Shown here one piece after another: positions 34,406 to 44,201 of a DNA stretch of 64,000 nt (position 1 is its first letter; each line of letters begins with the position of its first letter). Below the pieces are notes generated by a model. That model worked only from the letters and a program-made list of their open reading frames with translations. It was not told the origin of the DNA and ran no database searches. The position numbers were made by a program, and so were the translations under genes. The DNA is from G942493375 sp942493375 (GTDB lineage: Bacteria; Armatimonadota; UBA5829): positions 8,060,001 through 8,124,000 of the forward strand of contig OW818698.1 of NCBI GenBank assembly GCA_942493375.1. The letters are read 5' to 3'.

Positions 34406-36790
34406 ATGAGAACTACATTATTATATACAATACTAATAACACTGATTGTCTCTTCATTAGTACAGGCGCAAAATGCCAAGGTTGTCTTATCCTCACTGGG
34501 AAGGACATCCTACGCCATCGTCACATCAGACAATCCTACTTTGACTGAGGTAACTGCCTCACAACAGTTAGCCGCATATTTAAAGCAGGTTACAGGTGCC
34601 GATTACAAGATAGTAACGCAGAGTTCACACAGCTCTGGCAATGCGATCTATGTAGGCAGGACTGATAAAGCCAAACTGCGAAACTTGAATGGCGCGATGA
34701 TGGCCTCGGAAGAGTGGGCGATTAAGACCACAGGTAAAGACATTATACTGACTGGTGGGAATCCACGGGGGGTGCTTTATGCTGTATACCACTTCCTGGA
34801 AGATCACGTTGGGATCAGATGGTGGAATGTATCTGAAGAGTATGTCCCCAATAAACCCACGTTAAAAATCAACCCCATCAGCCGCAGGTCAGTCCCGGCG
34901 TTTGAAAAACGCGATATCTGCCTGGACGGAGGCAGCGGTGAATACACTCCCGGAGACAACGGACTTTGGGCGTCCAGAAACAGACTAAACGCAACCGGAG
35001 CCAGGCCAATCAGTCAGGAGAATGGCTATGATGGAGGACTCCTCAACTGGCCCAAACCCTGGGTTGCTCATACTCTCACTGGATACATTTTCAACCCCGA
35101 AATGGCCAAAACACAACCGGAACTCTACGCATGGAATGGCACAACACGCCTGGACAGCAAGCTCTGCCTGTCAAATCCTGAAGTCAGTAAAATGACTGCC
35201 GAGTGGTATGACAATCTGATTACTACTGAGGACGAGAAAGCAGCCAAAAATGGAACTCCCCGTCCTCTTATGTATAATATCTCCGAGGCTGACTCTGCAA
35301 GCCTGGCTTGCTGGGAACCCAACTGTATAGCAGTGCGTGACCGTGAAGGCAGCGAGTCCGGGTTAACTATAGGTCTGTTGAATGATGTTGCAAATAAACT
35401 GAAGGTAAAGCATCCAAAGGCAGTCTTTGAGACTTTGGCATATTGGAACACGGACACTCCTCCCAAACATCTCAAACCTGCAGACAATGTGGGAGTCCGG
35501 CTCTGTGATGTTGAGGCGCTTCTAACTCACCCTATATCTCACCCTCTCAATGCCAAGTTTGAAGCCAAAGTAAAAGGCTGGGGCAAGATAACCAAACACC
35601 TCCATATCTGGGACTACAACAAATCATACAGGGTAGAAGAACCTCCGCTGGCAATGGAGTTCTGTCTGCAGCCTGATTATAAGCTGTTCCGTGCATCCGG
35701 GGTCAAGCAGATAATGGCCGAGATGGAAGACGATGGCATGCTGGCAGTCGATAACTGGCAGATGCGGGCTTGGATCATGGCAAAACTTATGGAGAATCCT
35801 GACAGAGACACCCGTCAGCTTCTATATGACTACACAGAAGGCTATTATGGTCAAGCTGGCAAGTATATCAGAGAATACCGCTACCTTACCTATAAGGCAG
35901 CAATGGCAAAGCCTCCGTATACAACCCAGCTCTGCAATGAGAACGCGCAGGGATATCGTTATGTCACTGTGCCGTTTATGCGTGAATCCGGGAAGCTTCT
36001 GGACAAAGCCAGCAAGGCTTGTGGGACTAATCCAACACTAAACAGACGGGTAGCTATTGCACGACTCTCTTATGACCGTACCATCCTGCGGTATTATTCA
36101 TTCCTGCTTAGAGAATGGCTGCAGAGTGGAAAATCAGCTTCCAGCTTCCCTTTTGACAAAGAAAAAGCTGCTGTAAGAGTCCGTAAAACAGAAGCTGAGT
36201 TCGCAGACTTCTACCTGATACCTTCAAAGAGAGATGTAGCAAAAAACACCTCCCACGAAGTGATCGCTATTGCACAGAACTTCCGCCAGTCCTGGCCTCT
36301 GCCAGATTTTGCTGCCGGACTGAGCAAAGATCATGTCTTTGAACTTACACCGCAGGCAATGGGCTGGTTCTTCCCGGAGATATCACCAGTCAAGGATGAT
36401 GATTCATCAACCGGATCAGTCCTGAAATACAGGCCTGCCAACGCTGATCCTGCAGCAGATATCGTCTTCCCTGCAGGTATATGGCACTCATGGGAATACA
36501 ATGGCATCCATGTCCAGGACCTGACCAGCGTCAAGCGCGCGGATGTCAAAAACTCTGGCTACAATTGGTATAAAATCGCATCCAGCTGGAAGATCAAACG
36601 AGGAGACAAACTCTACCTACTAAGCTGGGGAGTCCAGGCAATGGTAGACCACGTAATGCCCAAAGTAGATGTTGGGGGTTCATGGGACATCTGGGTCAAC
36701 GTAAAATTCGAAGGCCCCGCCTACCCCAACGCCAAACCCGACCAACCAAACGCAGTCTACCTGGAAAGAATAGTACTGACAAGGAAATAG
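34406..36790 (+). CDS. Secreted DUF4838-like protein (GH20/GH67-type N-terminal domain)
   Basis: The 794-residue protein has a signal peptide (TILITLIVSSLVQA). Residues about 25-145 form a beta/alpha domain like the N-terminal domains of GH20 and GH67 enzymes (LTEVTASQQLAAYLKQVTGA, GNPRGVLYAVYHFLEDHVG). A TIM-barrel-like region follows with 'AYWNTDTPP', LHIWDYNKSY and the ISEADSASLACWEPNC stretch seen in DUF4838 proteins. The C-terminal ~130 residues are a beta domain. ATG 34406 was preferred to 34391, since GGAG lies about nine bases before it and it gives a cleaner signal peptide. It probably acts on a glycan outside the cell. Confidence 0.68.
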   Translation: MRTTLLYTILITLIVSSLVQAQNAKVVLSSLGRTSYAIVTSDNPTLTEVTASQQLAAYLKQVTGADYKIVTQSSHSSGNAIYVGRTDKAKLRNLNGAMMASEEWAIKTTGKDIILTGGNPRGVLYAVYHFLEDHVGIRWWNVSEEYVPNKPTLKINPISRRSVPAFEKRDICLDGGSGEYTPGDNGLWASRNRLNATGARPISQENGYDGGLLNWPKPWVAHTLTGYIFNPEMAKTQPELYAWNGTTRLDSKLCLSNPEVSKMTAEWYDNLITTEDEKAAKNGTPRPLMYNISEADSASLACWEPNCIAVRDREGSESGLTIGLLNDVANKLKVKHPKAVFETLAYWNTDTPPKHLKPADNVGVRLCDVEALLTHPISHPLNAKFEAKVKGWGKITKHLHIWDYNKSYRVEEPPLAMEFCLQPDYKLFRASGVKQIMAEMEDDGMLAVDNWQMRAWIMAKLMENPDRDTRQLLYDYTEGYYGQAGKYIREYRYLTYKAAMAKPPYTTQLCNENAQGYRYVTVPFMRESGKLLDKASKACGTNPTLNRRVAIARLSYDRTILRYYSFLLREWLQSGKSASSFPFDKEKAAVRVRKTEAEFADFYLIPSKRDVAKNTSHEVIAIAQNFRQSWPLPDFAAGLSKDHVFELTPQAMGWFFPEISPVKDDDSSTGSVLKYRPANADPAADIVFPAGIWHSWEYNGIHVQDLTSVKRADVKNSGYNWYKIASSWKIKRGDKLYLLSWGVQAMVDHVMPKVDVGGSWDIWVNVKFEGPAYPNAKPDQPNAVYLERIVLTRK

Positions 36791-36792
36791 GC

Positions 36793-36873
36793 GTAGTTGT
36801 CATCCTGAGGAACGAAGGATCTGCTTTTTCCGAACAGAAAAGCAGATCCTTCGTTCCTCAGGATGACAACTAC
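36793..36873. repeat. 'TCATCCTGAGG' inverted repeat, copy 4 (perfect 33-bp arms)
   Basis: The left arm, starting GTAGTTGTCATCCTGAGGAA and ending GATCTGCT, is exactly matched by the right arm ending GATGACAACTAC, with a loop of about 15 bases. It starts three bases after the preceding stop codon, so it may act as the 3' hairpin of that message. Confidence 0.92.
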
Positions 36874-37062
36874 GCTCCGGTGTGAGCTGCGCAATATTCT
36901 ATATGCATCGGTATCAGAGCGGAGGGGAAACCCGGAGCGTCGATGCCGATGCACCAGCTATGACGAAGCACCAACCTAATTCCCCCTTGGAGGGGGGGTT
37001 AGGGGGATTGATCTCGGATTGACCAAAAACCTCTGTAACAAAACATATCTGGAGTACCCAAA

Positions 37063-40000
37063 GTGACAACTAACAACCGGCTAACAATCTGCATAGTCCT
37101 GATACTACTGTCTCTGCTCTCTACTGCAATCCAAGCCCGAAACCTTCTCAAGAACTCCGGATTTGAATCTGGTGTGGAGAGGTGGGCTGTGCCTACCTGG
37201 CGGACAGATATGCTGACTCCTCAGGCAGACTCAGCAGTCATGCACGGTCCCGGTCAGGGGTCGATGCGGATAGTCGGTGAGAAAGGTAAATATGGGAATG
37301 TTTACCAGGACATCACTCCCAGAGCAGGAGTTAAGAGCTACCATGCCTCTGCCTGGGTCAAGATCAGCCGGTTGGAGAGATGGTGGGAAGTCGGTATCTT
37401 TGCTGAGTTTATTGGTGAACAGGACAAATGGCTGGGAATGTCCACCTTTGCAACCTTGGGTCAGGATGTCTCCGGAGACCTTGACTGGAAGAAGATCGAA
37501 GGCGATATCGCCATACCAGATGGCGCCAAAGTTGTCCGCTTCGAGCTCATTGTGCGTGCTCCAATGCCTAATAATGAGCCTGCCAACCTGGGGACAGTCT
37601 GGTTTGACGATGTGACTCTCGAAGAGTCTGGAGCATCGGATGCTCCTCAACTTCCCGAAATCACCATCAACAAGTTTACCCCGCTTGGCACTGGTGGACT
37701 TTTTCTGCCAACTTCAAAGCCTGAACTGGTAATGGACCTGACCAATGATTCAGATCAGCCGAAAGACCTGACTCTTGATATAACCGTCAAGGACTTCAGC
37801 GATAAAACTGTCTATAAAGGCACGCAGACTGTCAAAGTTTCGGCAGAGTCGAACTTGAAGCAGACAATCACAATCCCAAAGCAAGCAAAGCAAGGATTCT
37901 ATGGAGTCACAGTCAGTGTCAGAGATGATAAAACTACACTCGCCAGCTCAACTTCCAGCTTCTGTGTGGTAACCCCTGCCCCTAAAGGCAACCCATTTCT
38001 GGGTATGACCTGTTTTGATTCTGGTGACCTTAAGACAATCAAGCTTATGGGCGCTGGTCGGTATGCGTTCTGGATCTCGTGGCGGCATGCTGAAGCTCAG
38101 AAAGGCGTTTTCGATTTCACAGAAATGGACAAAACTGTGGGTCCCTGGTTGGACAATGGGTTCAAGGCGCTGGGTTATATTGACACCAGATTCACCCCCG
38201 GAGGCTCCTATGTCACTCCTGACTGGGCGGATAAATGGGTTATGGACTGGCGCAAGACCAACAGCAGTGCCTATCCCCCCGAATATTATGACGCGTGGGC
38301 TAAATATGTCGGCCAGCTAGTCAGTCACTTTAAGGATCGCATAAAAACCTGGACCCTGTGCCAGGAGATTGACCTTACAACAGACCAGCCGGGTGGGCTT
38401 GAGCATTATATAAAACTCGTGAAAACAGCTTCTGCAGCCGCAAAAAAAGCTGATCCCACATGCGTAATGGCTGGAATCTCGGTCAGCGGGTGTGATGGGC
38501 AGGCCGGATTCCCAATCTCCCGAAAGCTGTGGGCTTCTCTGGCAGACAGCCTTGACGGGTTCTACTGGGACTGTTACATAGATCCAAAGCAGTTCGGCCC
38601 TGGGTATGAACCTATTGGTGAAGAGCGCGGTGGGCTGCGACGGGTAATTCTGGCTGCAAGGGATATCATAAAACCTTACGGTAAGCACCGCCTCGGGATA
38701 GATGAAAAAGGCTGCAAGATAGTAACAGCCCTGCCGGTTGATAGCCCTTATGCCAAGGATATGGCCAAAGTGATAGCCCGTGGATTCGTGGTTGCAAAAT
38801 CGGTAAAGGAACTCGAGCACTACATGTATTTCATTACAAACAGCGAGAGCTGCATTGAGGGAGATGCTGACTACGGACTCTGGAAAGCACGCTCCCCCAG
38901 GCCGTCAGTCGCTGCATATGCAACCTCTGCAAGGATGCTTCTAGACACCTCCGAACCAGTCGAAGTCAGTCTGCACAAGGATGTATTGGTGTATGTATTC
39001 AAGAAAGGCAAAGGCTCTCTGGCAGTGCTCTGGACTGTGCTGAAAGACCCGCTGCCCGTTGCATTCGGACTGCCGGCGCCTGCAGACTGCTACGACCTTA
39101 TGGGCAATAAGACAGCTGTTATCAAAAAAGGCAGGCAGGAATTCTCCCTGACTGAGTCCCCCATATATCTCCAGAGCAGCGCATCCCCCAAAGCAATGGC
39201 TGCAGCAATTCGCAATGCGCGGTTCTCTTTGCCTCTTGCCAAGATTGACGCCAAGATAGGCAGCAGCACGTCGGTCAATGTTTATGTAGCAAACCAGAGC
39301 GGAAAAACCCTCAAAGCAAGTGTCGAAACCGCGCCTCTTGGAGATAACAAGTGGGTCAAATCCTCTCAGATTCTGAGTATTGCACCCCAACAGGTAAGCG
39401 TCGCCAAATTCACGTCAAGCGCAAAGCTCAAATCCGGCATCCTGCATACAAAAGTAACAATCAATGGCCTGAGCAGCAATCTCGATAAAGAGCTTGCGTT
39501 CTATACTGTACCAAAACTTAAAAACACATCGCCTGACGCCATTTTCTCCCTGAAGCCTATGGTATTCGACGGCCCCAACTACATCTTCCCATCCGGAGGA
39601 GATGCTATGAGCAACAAACTCTGGACCGGTCCCTCTGACATGAGTATCAAGCTCTGGCTGGCCTGGAATACTGACGGCTTGCATGTAGCTGCATCAGTCA
39701 CCGACGACGCCTTTATTCAGGAGCAGAGTGGTATGGACATGTGGGCAGGTGACGGCTTCCAGCTGGCTTTCGACACCCTGAACGACGGCATCAGCTCACA
39801 ACTCACCGGCATCATGGGATACGGCTCTGACGACTACGAATACGGAATAGCCCTAACCAAAAACGGCCCCGAATCCTACTGCTGGACCGCATCAGCAACA
39901 AATAAACCACTGGAAAGGACTATCCTCAAAAACTCCCCAGTCATCCTGCATCCAGATGCCCAAACCACAACCTACCAGTGGATCATCCCCTGGCAAGACC

Positions 40001-40161
40001 TAACCCCAATAAAGCCAGCACCAGGCAAAGCCTTCGGCTTCAACTTCAGCTACGCCGACATAGACAAACCCGGAGAATCAGTAAGATACTGGACAGGCCT
40101 AACCCCCGGAATCTGCTCCGGCAAAAATCCATCGCTGTTTAAGACGTTCGTGCTGGAATAG
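37063..40161 (+). CDS. Secreted GH-A glycosidase-like protein with N-terminal CBM and C-terminal CBM9-like module
   Basis: The 1032-residue protein has a signal peptide (ends AIQA). Residues about 27-190 look like a CBM4/9-type jelly roll (NLLKNSGFESGVERW). About 195-310 form an immunoglobulin-like module, and about 315-700 a TIM barrel (GAGRYAFWISWRHAEAQKG, TWTLCQEIDL near 430, RLGIDEKGCK near 545), whose two Glu residues may be catalytic acid/base and nucleophile as in clan GH-A. The last ~200 residues (LWLAWNTDGLHVAASVTDDA, DGFQLAFDT) resemble a CBM9 cellulose/xylan-binding module. The start is GTG 37063, with GGAG upstream. The exact GH family was not resolved. Confidence 0.7.
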   Translation: MTTNNRLTICIVLILLSLLSTAIQARNLLKNSGFESGVERWAVPTWRTDMLTPQADSAVMHGPGQGSMRIVGEKGKYGNVYQDITPRAGVKSYHASAWVKISRLERWWEVGIFAEFIGEQDKWLGMSTFATLGQDVSGDLDWKKIEGDIAIPDGAKVVRFELIVRAPMPNNEPANLGTVWFDDVTLEESGASDAPQLPEITINKFTPLGTGGLFLPTSKPELVMDLTNDSDQPKDLTLDITVKDFSDKTVYKGTQTVKVSAESNLKQTITIPKQAKQGFYGVTVSVRDDKTTLASSTSSFCVVTPAPKGNPFLGMTCFDSGDLKTIKLMGAGRYAFWISWRHAEAQKGVFDFTEMDKTVGPWLDNGFKALGYIDTRFTPGGSYVTPDWADKWVMDWRKTNSSAYPPEYYDAWAKYVGQLVSHFKDRIKTWTLCQEIDLTTDQPGGLEHYIKLVKTASAAAKKADPTCVMAGISVSGCDGQAGFPISRKLWASLADSLDGFYWDCYIDPKQFGPGYEPIGEERGGLRRVILAARDIIKPYGKHRLGIDEKGCKIVTALPVDSPYAKDMAKVIARGFVVAKSVKELEHYMYFITNSESCIEGDADYGLWKARSPRPSVAAYATSARMLLDTSEPVEVSLHKDVLVYVFKKGKGSLAVLWTVLKDPLPVAFGLPAPADCYDLMGNKTAVIKKGRQEFSLTESPIYLQSSASPKAMAAAIRNARFSLPLAKIDAKIGSSTSVNVYVANQSGKTLKASVETAPLGDNKWVKSSQILSIAPQQVSVAKFTSSAKLKSGILHTKVTINGLSSNLDKELAFYTVPKLKNTSPDAIFSLKPMVFDGPNYIFPSGGDAMSNKLWTGPSDMSIKLWLAWNTDGLHVAASVTDDAFIQEQSGMDMWAGDGFQLAFDTLNDGISSQLTGIMGYGSDDYEYGIALTKNGPESYCWTASATNKPLERTILKNSPVILHPDAQTTTYQWIIPWQDLTPIKPAPGKAFGFNFSYADIDKPGESVRYWTGLTPGICSGKNPSLFKTFVLE

Positions 40162-40733
40162 GAAACTAGGATGCATGAAGCAAAAGGGTGAGATTCCTCA
40201 TGAAGTCCGAGGCTTGTAATTCCAGCACAATGTCATTCGGCAGTCGAGTGCAGTAGGACTCATACGCCCTCTGATTGGTCAATGCACTCTTCATATATGC
40301 GGCATTATGTCACGCAAATGTTCATTGCACAACACTTATTAGCTCATTGTTCATCTATTGCCATTTATTATTAATCTTATGTGACATTACAACTTTCTTG
40401 AAAATTATCTGGACAAAATTATCTGGTTATTTGACTGCAAAAGCAGGTTTTACCGGTGTAATGCAAGAATAGTAGGATTACCCAAGAAAAGCCTACTGCG
40501 AAGGAGCCAATGCGTATTGAATAAAACCTTAATTTTTAGTAAACAATACCAGGTTACTACCGGTAAAGTATGCATGCTAAGGTCAAACTTGCATTTTTAC
40601 TGCGAAGAAGGAGGTCACCTATGTAATTACTCTACGACATACAGATCTCACATAAGCTTGAGGATCAGTTACTTTGGGCACGAGTTCACTTTGTAGGTGA
40701 GTAGAACAACGATTACCATAAAGGAGAATTGAA
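40162..40733. other. Long leader/intergenic region before the propeller gene
   Basis: These 572 bases include a diverged REP-like hairpin (about 40236-40262, ATTCGGCAGTCGAGTGCAG) and two miniature ORFs with strong ribosome sites (40501-40626). No ordinary gene and no known riboswitch was recognised. Confidence 0.5.
40501..40626 (+). promoter_or_regulatory. Leader with two mini-ORFs behind strong Shine-Dalgarno sites
   Basis: AAGGAG (40501) precedes ATG CGT ATT GAA TAA at 40510-40524, a four-codon ORF. AAGGAGGTCACCT (40608-40620) is followed directly by ATG TAA (40621-40626), a start-stop pair. Both sites are preceded by the shared word TACTGCGAAG or its variant, so the motif is duplicated. 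The next gene begins 108 bases after the second. A translational control role is inferred. Confidence 0.35.
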
Positions 40734-42824
40734 ATGAAACGTGATAGTGCTTTTGTTTTAGTAGTGATGATGTTGACCTTCGCAGCACTTGCTTCCAGCA
40801 TAGCGATGTGTGCAACTCCCGTTTTAGTAGACGCGGTGTTCTTCGGTGGATCGGGTGATCAAGCTGCTGGATGGGGTGGTGCACCAATCGCTGTAGGGGA
40901 TAACGGTCTCTACACCTGTGGGTACGGAACGTGGTCAGGTATTGGTTATCCATCAATTGGCTTGCACTACGGATTACCGATTAGTCAACAGCCGTTGTGG
41001 AGTCAATACTGGCCTAGTTCTGCCCCAACACCGATTGGATACGAGGTTTTTCAAGGAGTTACGGAAACAGATGAGGGAGTATATTTCGCTGGGTACAGCT
41101 ATCAAACTAGTGATGGTGTCGGCGATAAAGAGGACAAGTCGGTACTCGTAAAGATGGGTATGAATGGTTCTTATGAATGGGCGGCGAAACCAAACTTTTA
41201 CCCATATCGTGGCGGTGAGAGTTTTAGTGCTGTTACCAATGCTGTAGAGGACAACATCAACGTAGTTTACACTGGGGGTCATGCACAGGCCAATGGTGCC
41301 AACTTCACAGCGCTAATTGCCAAATACGACACTGCTGGCAATATGATTTGGTGGAAGCCTATTGGTGACACTAGTTACTTTCATGTGAACTCTGTGAATG
41401 GCATAGCAATACTGGGAAATGACGTCTACGCCGCCGGAGTAGATTACTGGGCAAGCAGTTTTTCATATGCAAAACTATGGAAGTGTACCCCCGCTGGTGT
41501 CAGCACAAACATCGCTACTTATTCGGTAGCATCTGCTTTGACGTATGGACAGAGCATTGTAGCTCAGGATAATTCACTCTATGTTGCTGGTTATATAACG
41601 CCTGGACCTAATGATGGATATGATGCCCTCATTCTCAAATATGATGAGTCTGGCAATCTTATCTGGCACACAGAATGGGGTGGAGCAGGCGAGGAGCAGG
41701 CTTGGGGGATCGCCGCAGACGCCCAAGGAGTATATGTGGTAGGGCATACGACCAGCTTTGGTTCCGGCGGAGAGGATGCTTTCCTTATTACTCTCGACCC
41801 AGCCACAGGTGCCGTTACTTCTTCTACTTACTACGGTGACACACTTAATGACAGGGCTCGAGGTTGTGTCCTTGTAGGAAACGAGTTGTATGTATCAGGT
41901 GCTTCCACTAGTTTTGCGTCGAATTCCGGTAACCTGGTCGGGCAATCCGACATGATGCTGCTCAGATACAGGTTGGGCAAGACCGACCAGACGATCAACT
42001 TCGATGCGATCGATGAGAAGACTTTTGGTGATGCAGATTTTATAGTTAGTGCAACAGCCACCTCAGGCCTTGCGGTCACATTCACGGCTAGCGGCGACTG
42101 CACTGTCACGCTCGATGGCACTGTGCACATCACGGGCGCGGGCAGCGGCACCATCACTGCCCATCAAGCGGGTGACAGCAACTTCAATGCGGCTTCCGAA
42201 GTTTCGCAGACATTCACAATCAATAAGGCAAACCTGACAATCACAGCTGAGAATAGGACCAAGCTGTATTTGGCGGAAAACCCGTCGTTCACAGCGACAT
42301 ACAACGGTTTCGTCAATGGCGAGACTGAGTCGTCTCTATCAGGCATTCTGTCGTTCTCGACGACAGCAACTGAAGCGAGCTGGGTTGGGTCCTATCCAAT
42401 CACATCGAGTGGACTGACGTCGAACAACTACAACATCACATACGTTGATGGGGTCTTAATGATTACATTCAAAGGCAACAGCGGTATCTTGCAGCCAGTA
42501 AACCAGGACAACTCAAGTGTGTTCAAACAAGGAAGCACGATCCCGCTCAAGTTCAAGGTGTATGACAATAATAATACATCTGTTGGGGCACCTCCGGATG
42601 TGGTGTCGAGTTTCAACTTGAACATGTGGAGTAGTGGAACTGTTTCTGAAGTCAATGAGCCTACTGTCTCTACGACTCCGGATACAGCATTCCGATGGTC
42701 TGCAACAGATCAGCAATGGATATTCAATCTTAGCACGAAGAGTCTTGTGAAAGGCCAGACATACCAAGGCACAATCAAACTGGTCGATGGATCAGAGATA
42801 ATATTCAGATTCGGCTTGCGGTAA
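40734..42824 (+). CDS. Secreted beta-propeller protein with MBG-type and PxKF-like domains
   Basis: The 696-residue protein has a signal peptide (MLTFAALASSIAMCA). Residues about 30-420 hold repeated SBBP/propeller blades (GVYFAGYSYQTSDGVGDKED, GNDVYAAGVDYWASS, NSLYVAGYITPGPNDGYDA, GVYVVGHTTSFGSGGEDAF). About 422-590 resemble MBG domains of adhesins (DQTINFDAIDEKTFGDADF, ANLTITAENRTKLY). The last ~100 residues resemble the PxKF domain (GILQPVNQDNSSVFKQGSTI, LKFKVYD). An AAAGGAG precedes the ATG. It is probably a surface adhesin; the propeller enzyme role is unlikely. Confidence 0.78.
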   Translation: MKRDSAFVLVVMMLTFAALASSIAMCATPVLVDAVFFGGSGDQAAGWGGAPIAVGDNGLYTCGYGTWSGIGYPSIGLHYGLPISQQPLWSQYWPSSAPTPIGYEVFQGVTETDEGVYFAGYSYQTSDGVGDKEDKSVLVKMGMNGSYEWAAKPNFYPYRGGESFSAVTNAVEDNINVVYTGGHAQANGANFTALIAKYDTAGNMIWWKPIGDTSYFHVNSVNGIAILGNDVYAAGVDYWASSFSYAKLWKCTPAGVSTNIATYSVASALTYGQSIVAQDNSLYVAGYITPGPNDGYDALILKYDESGNLIWHTEWGGAGEEQAWGIAADAQGVYVVGHTTSFGSGGEDAFLITLDPATGAVTSSTYYGDTLNDRARGCVLVGNELYVSGASTSFASNSGNLVGQSDMMLLRYRLGKTDQTINFDAIDEKTFGDADFIVSATATSGLAVTFTASGDCTVTLDGTVHITGAGSGTITAHQAGDSNFNAASEVSQTFTINKANLTITAENRTKLYLAENPSFTATYNGFVNGETESSLSGILSFSTTATEASWVGSYPITSSGLTSNNYNITYVDGVLMITFKGNSGILQPVNQDNSSVFKQGSTIPLKFKVYDNNNTSVGAPPDVVSSFNLNMWSSGTVSEVNEPTVSTTPDTAFRWSATDQQWIFNLSTKSLVKGQTYQGTIKLVDGSEIIFRFGLR

Positions 42825-43338
42825 GTCGCAAAGGGGGATTCTGGAGAAATCCTGAGTCCCCCTATTGAGGGTTACCCTTCAAAACACAAACCCGCCTGAA
42901 GTTTTTCGTTAGAGGGGACTGCGGGATAAAGGGGACGGAGGGGCTGTTGAAAATGTCGGATTTCGCACTCCGTTTTGAGATTGTATCTGTGACTCTGTGA
43001 ACACGCAGCAAATTTCGGGCTTCTGATACAGAAATCGCTCTGATATCAAGCCATTATTGCACAGTTATGACTGTAAAACAAGAATTAACTGCATATGATA
43101 TGAACCTGGTGTTTCGGGATTTGCGGAGCGTTTATAAAGTATTTTTGGTGTTTCGGATTTTGAGGAGCGTCTATAAAGTAATGTCGTTGATCTAAACTGA
43201 TTAACCGCTCCGAAAATCCCGAAACCGCCGTCTGCACTGGGCCTTAAAGTCCGGATAAAGGGGACAGAGTGGGTTGTTGAGAAAGCTCCGCAGTCCCCTT
43301 CCCCCTTTTTTCCTAAAGCGATATAGATCAATTATCGA
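42825..43338. other. Repeat-bearing intergenic region
   Basis: The 514 bases start with a hairpin (GGGGGATTC ... GAGTCCCCC, 42833-42865) that may end the propeller gene, and contain three 'TTTCGGGATTTG' repeats at 43108-43229. No gene is seen. Confidence 0.55.
43108..43229. repeat. 'TTTCGGGATTTG' repeat cluster
   Basis: Two direct copies of GGTGTTTCGG followed by GGAGCG (43108 and 43147) and one inverted copy CGCTCCGAAAATCCCGAAAC (43206). It belongs to the same family as 52112-52190, and 14014-14099 shares its TTTCGGGA core. Confidence 0.75.
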
Positions 43339-43812
43339 TCAGCGGCGTTTTGTGCCGGTCGATGTCGTGGTTGGCGGTGTACCGCCAGGACCTGCCAGCA
43401 ATTTGGTGAGCTGGTCTGTTGTCAGGATATTGTTGGCTTTGAGCTTAACCCAGTTGTTCAGGTTAGCTAAAGTAACCTCCAGATGTGCGTCTGCTGCTGT
43501 ATCTATAAGGTTGGCAGCGGCGGTGAAGTCAGCAGTAGCCATCTTGTCACGGATAACCTTATCAGCTGTATTGGCTGTCTCCATGAGGGGTTCTATAGTT
43601 GCGTCGAAAGTAGTCAGAAGCGCCTTGAGCGCGGTTGCCTGATCTGTAGTTAGAGTCAGCGATTTAGTTATGTTGGTTATGTCGGATGCCGGTGGTGTCG
43701 GTGGAACCGACATTCCCCCACCCCCGGGTCCACCAGGGCCGGCCTGGCTCAAAATCGGAACCAGGCAAAGTAACAACGCCATTACTAAAGTGATTAATAC
43801 TGTTTTCTTCAT
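43339..43812 (-). CDS. Small secreted Spy/CpxP-like protein (LTxxQ-type repeat)
   Basis: The 157-residue product has a signal peptide (LVMALLLCLVPILSQA), a Gly/Pro-rich linker, and helices with two related segments, LTLTTDQATALKALL and ILTTDQLTKLL, reminiscent of the LTxxQ motifs in Spy/CpxP periplasmic chaperones. ATG 43812 follows GGAGG; the upstream 43827 start is less likely. The fold is only suggested by this motif. Confidence 0.5.
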   Translation of the reverse strand: MKKTVLITLVMALLLCLVPILSQAGPGGPGGGGMSVPPTPPASDITNITKSLTLTTDQATALKALLTTFDATIEPLMETANTADKVIRDKMATADFTAAANLIDTAADAHLEVTLANLNNWVKLKANNILTTDQLTKLLAGPGGTPPTTTSTGTKRR

Positions 43813-44201
43813 TGTGTATTCCTCCATACTGTATTTTCTGCATTATGGAAGTCATTTGAGCTGCAGCTTACTTCCGGTTGTTTTGACACTTTTGTGGTTA
43901 TACAAAGTTCCGGAATCAAATCGCACTTCAATCGTCTTTTTATGTAAATCATGTCACAAACCCTGATACAAAAGAAACAAGCCCAAAACATAGGGACATA
44001 ACTCAACATTCACATCTCCCTTCCCCTGTCCCCAAGTCCCCCCGTCTCCCCCTCCCCAAGTCTCCCCCTCTCACTAGCATATCCACAAACTATATTTTTC
44101 AAAAATTCACCGTTACACCAGTTGACCTCACAGGAATAGTGTGATATTAATCTGTATTATTTTCCTGAATATAATCGGTCTGTCTTATGCGAGGTGATAG
44201 G
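43813..44201. other. Divergent intergenic region
   Basis: No gene is seen. A C-rich stretch of CCCCAAGTC words (44030-44070) is repeat-like. A promoter for the plus-strand gene is at 44122-44150. Confidence 0.5.
44122..44150 (+). promoter_or_regulatory. Candidate promoter of the 44202 gene
   Basis: TTGACC (5/6) at 44122-44127, a 17-base spacer, and TATTAA (4/6) at 44145-44150. The start codon is about 50 bases downstream. Confidence 0.5.

Noticed and set aside
40162..40733. Riboswitch in the long leader
   Set aside because: I compared it by eye with c-di-GMP and cobalamin motifs; none of the conserved cores was seen. A covariance search would be decisive.
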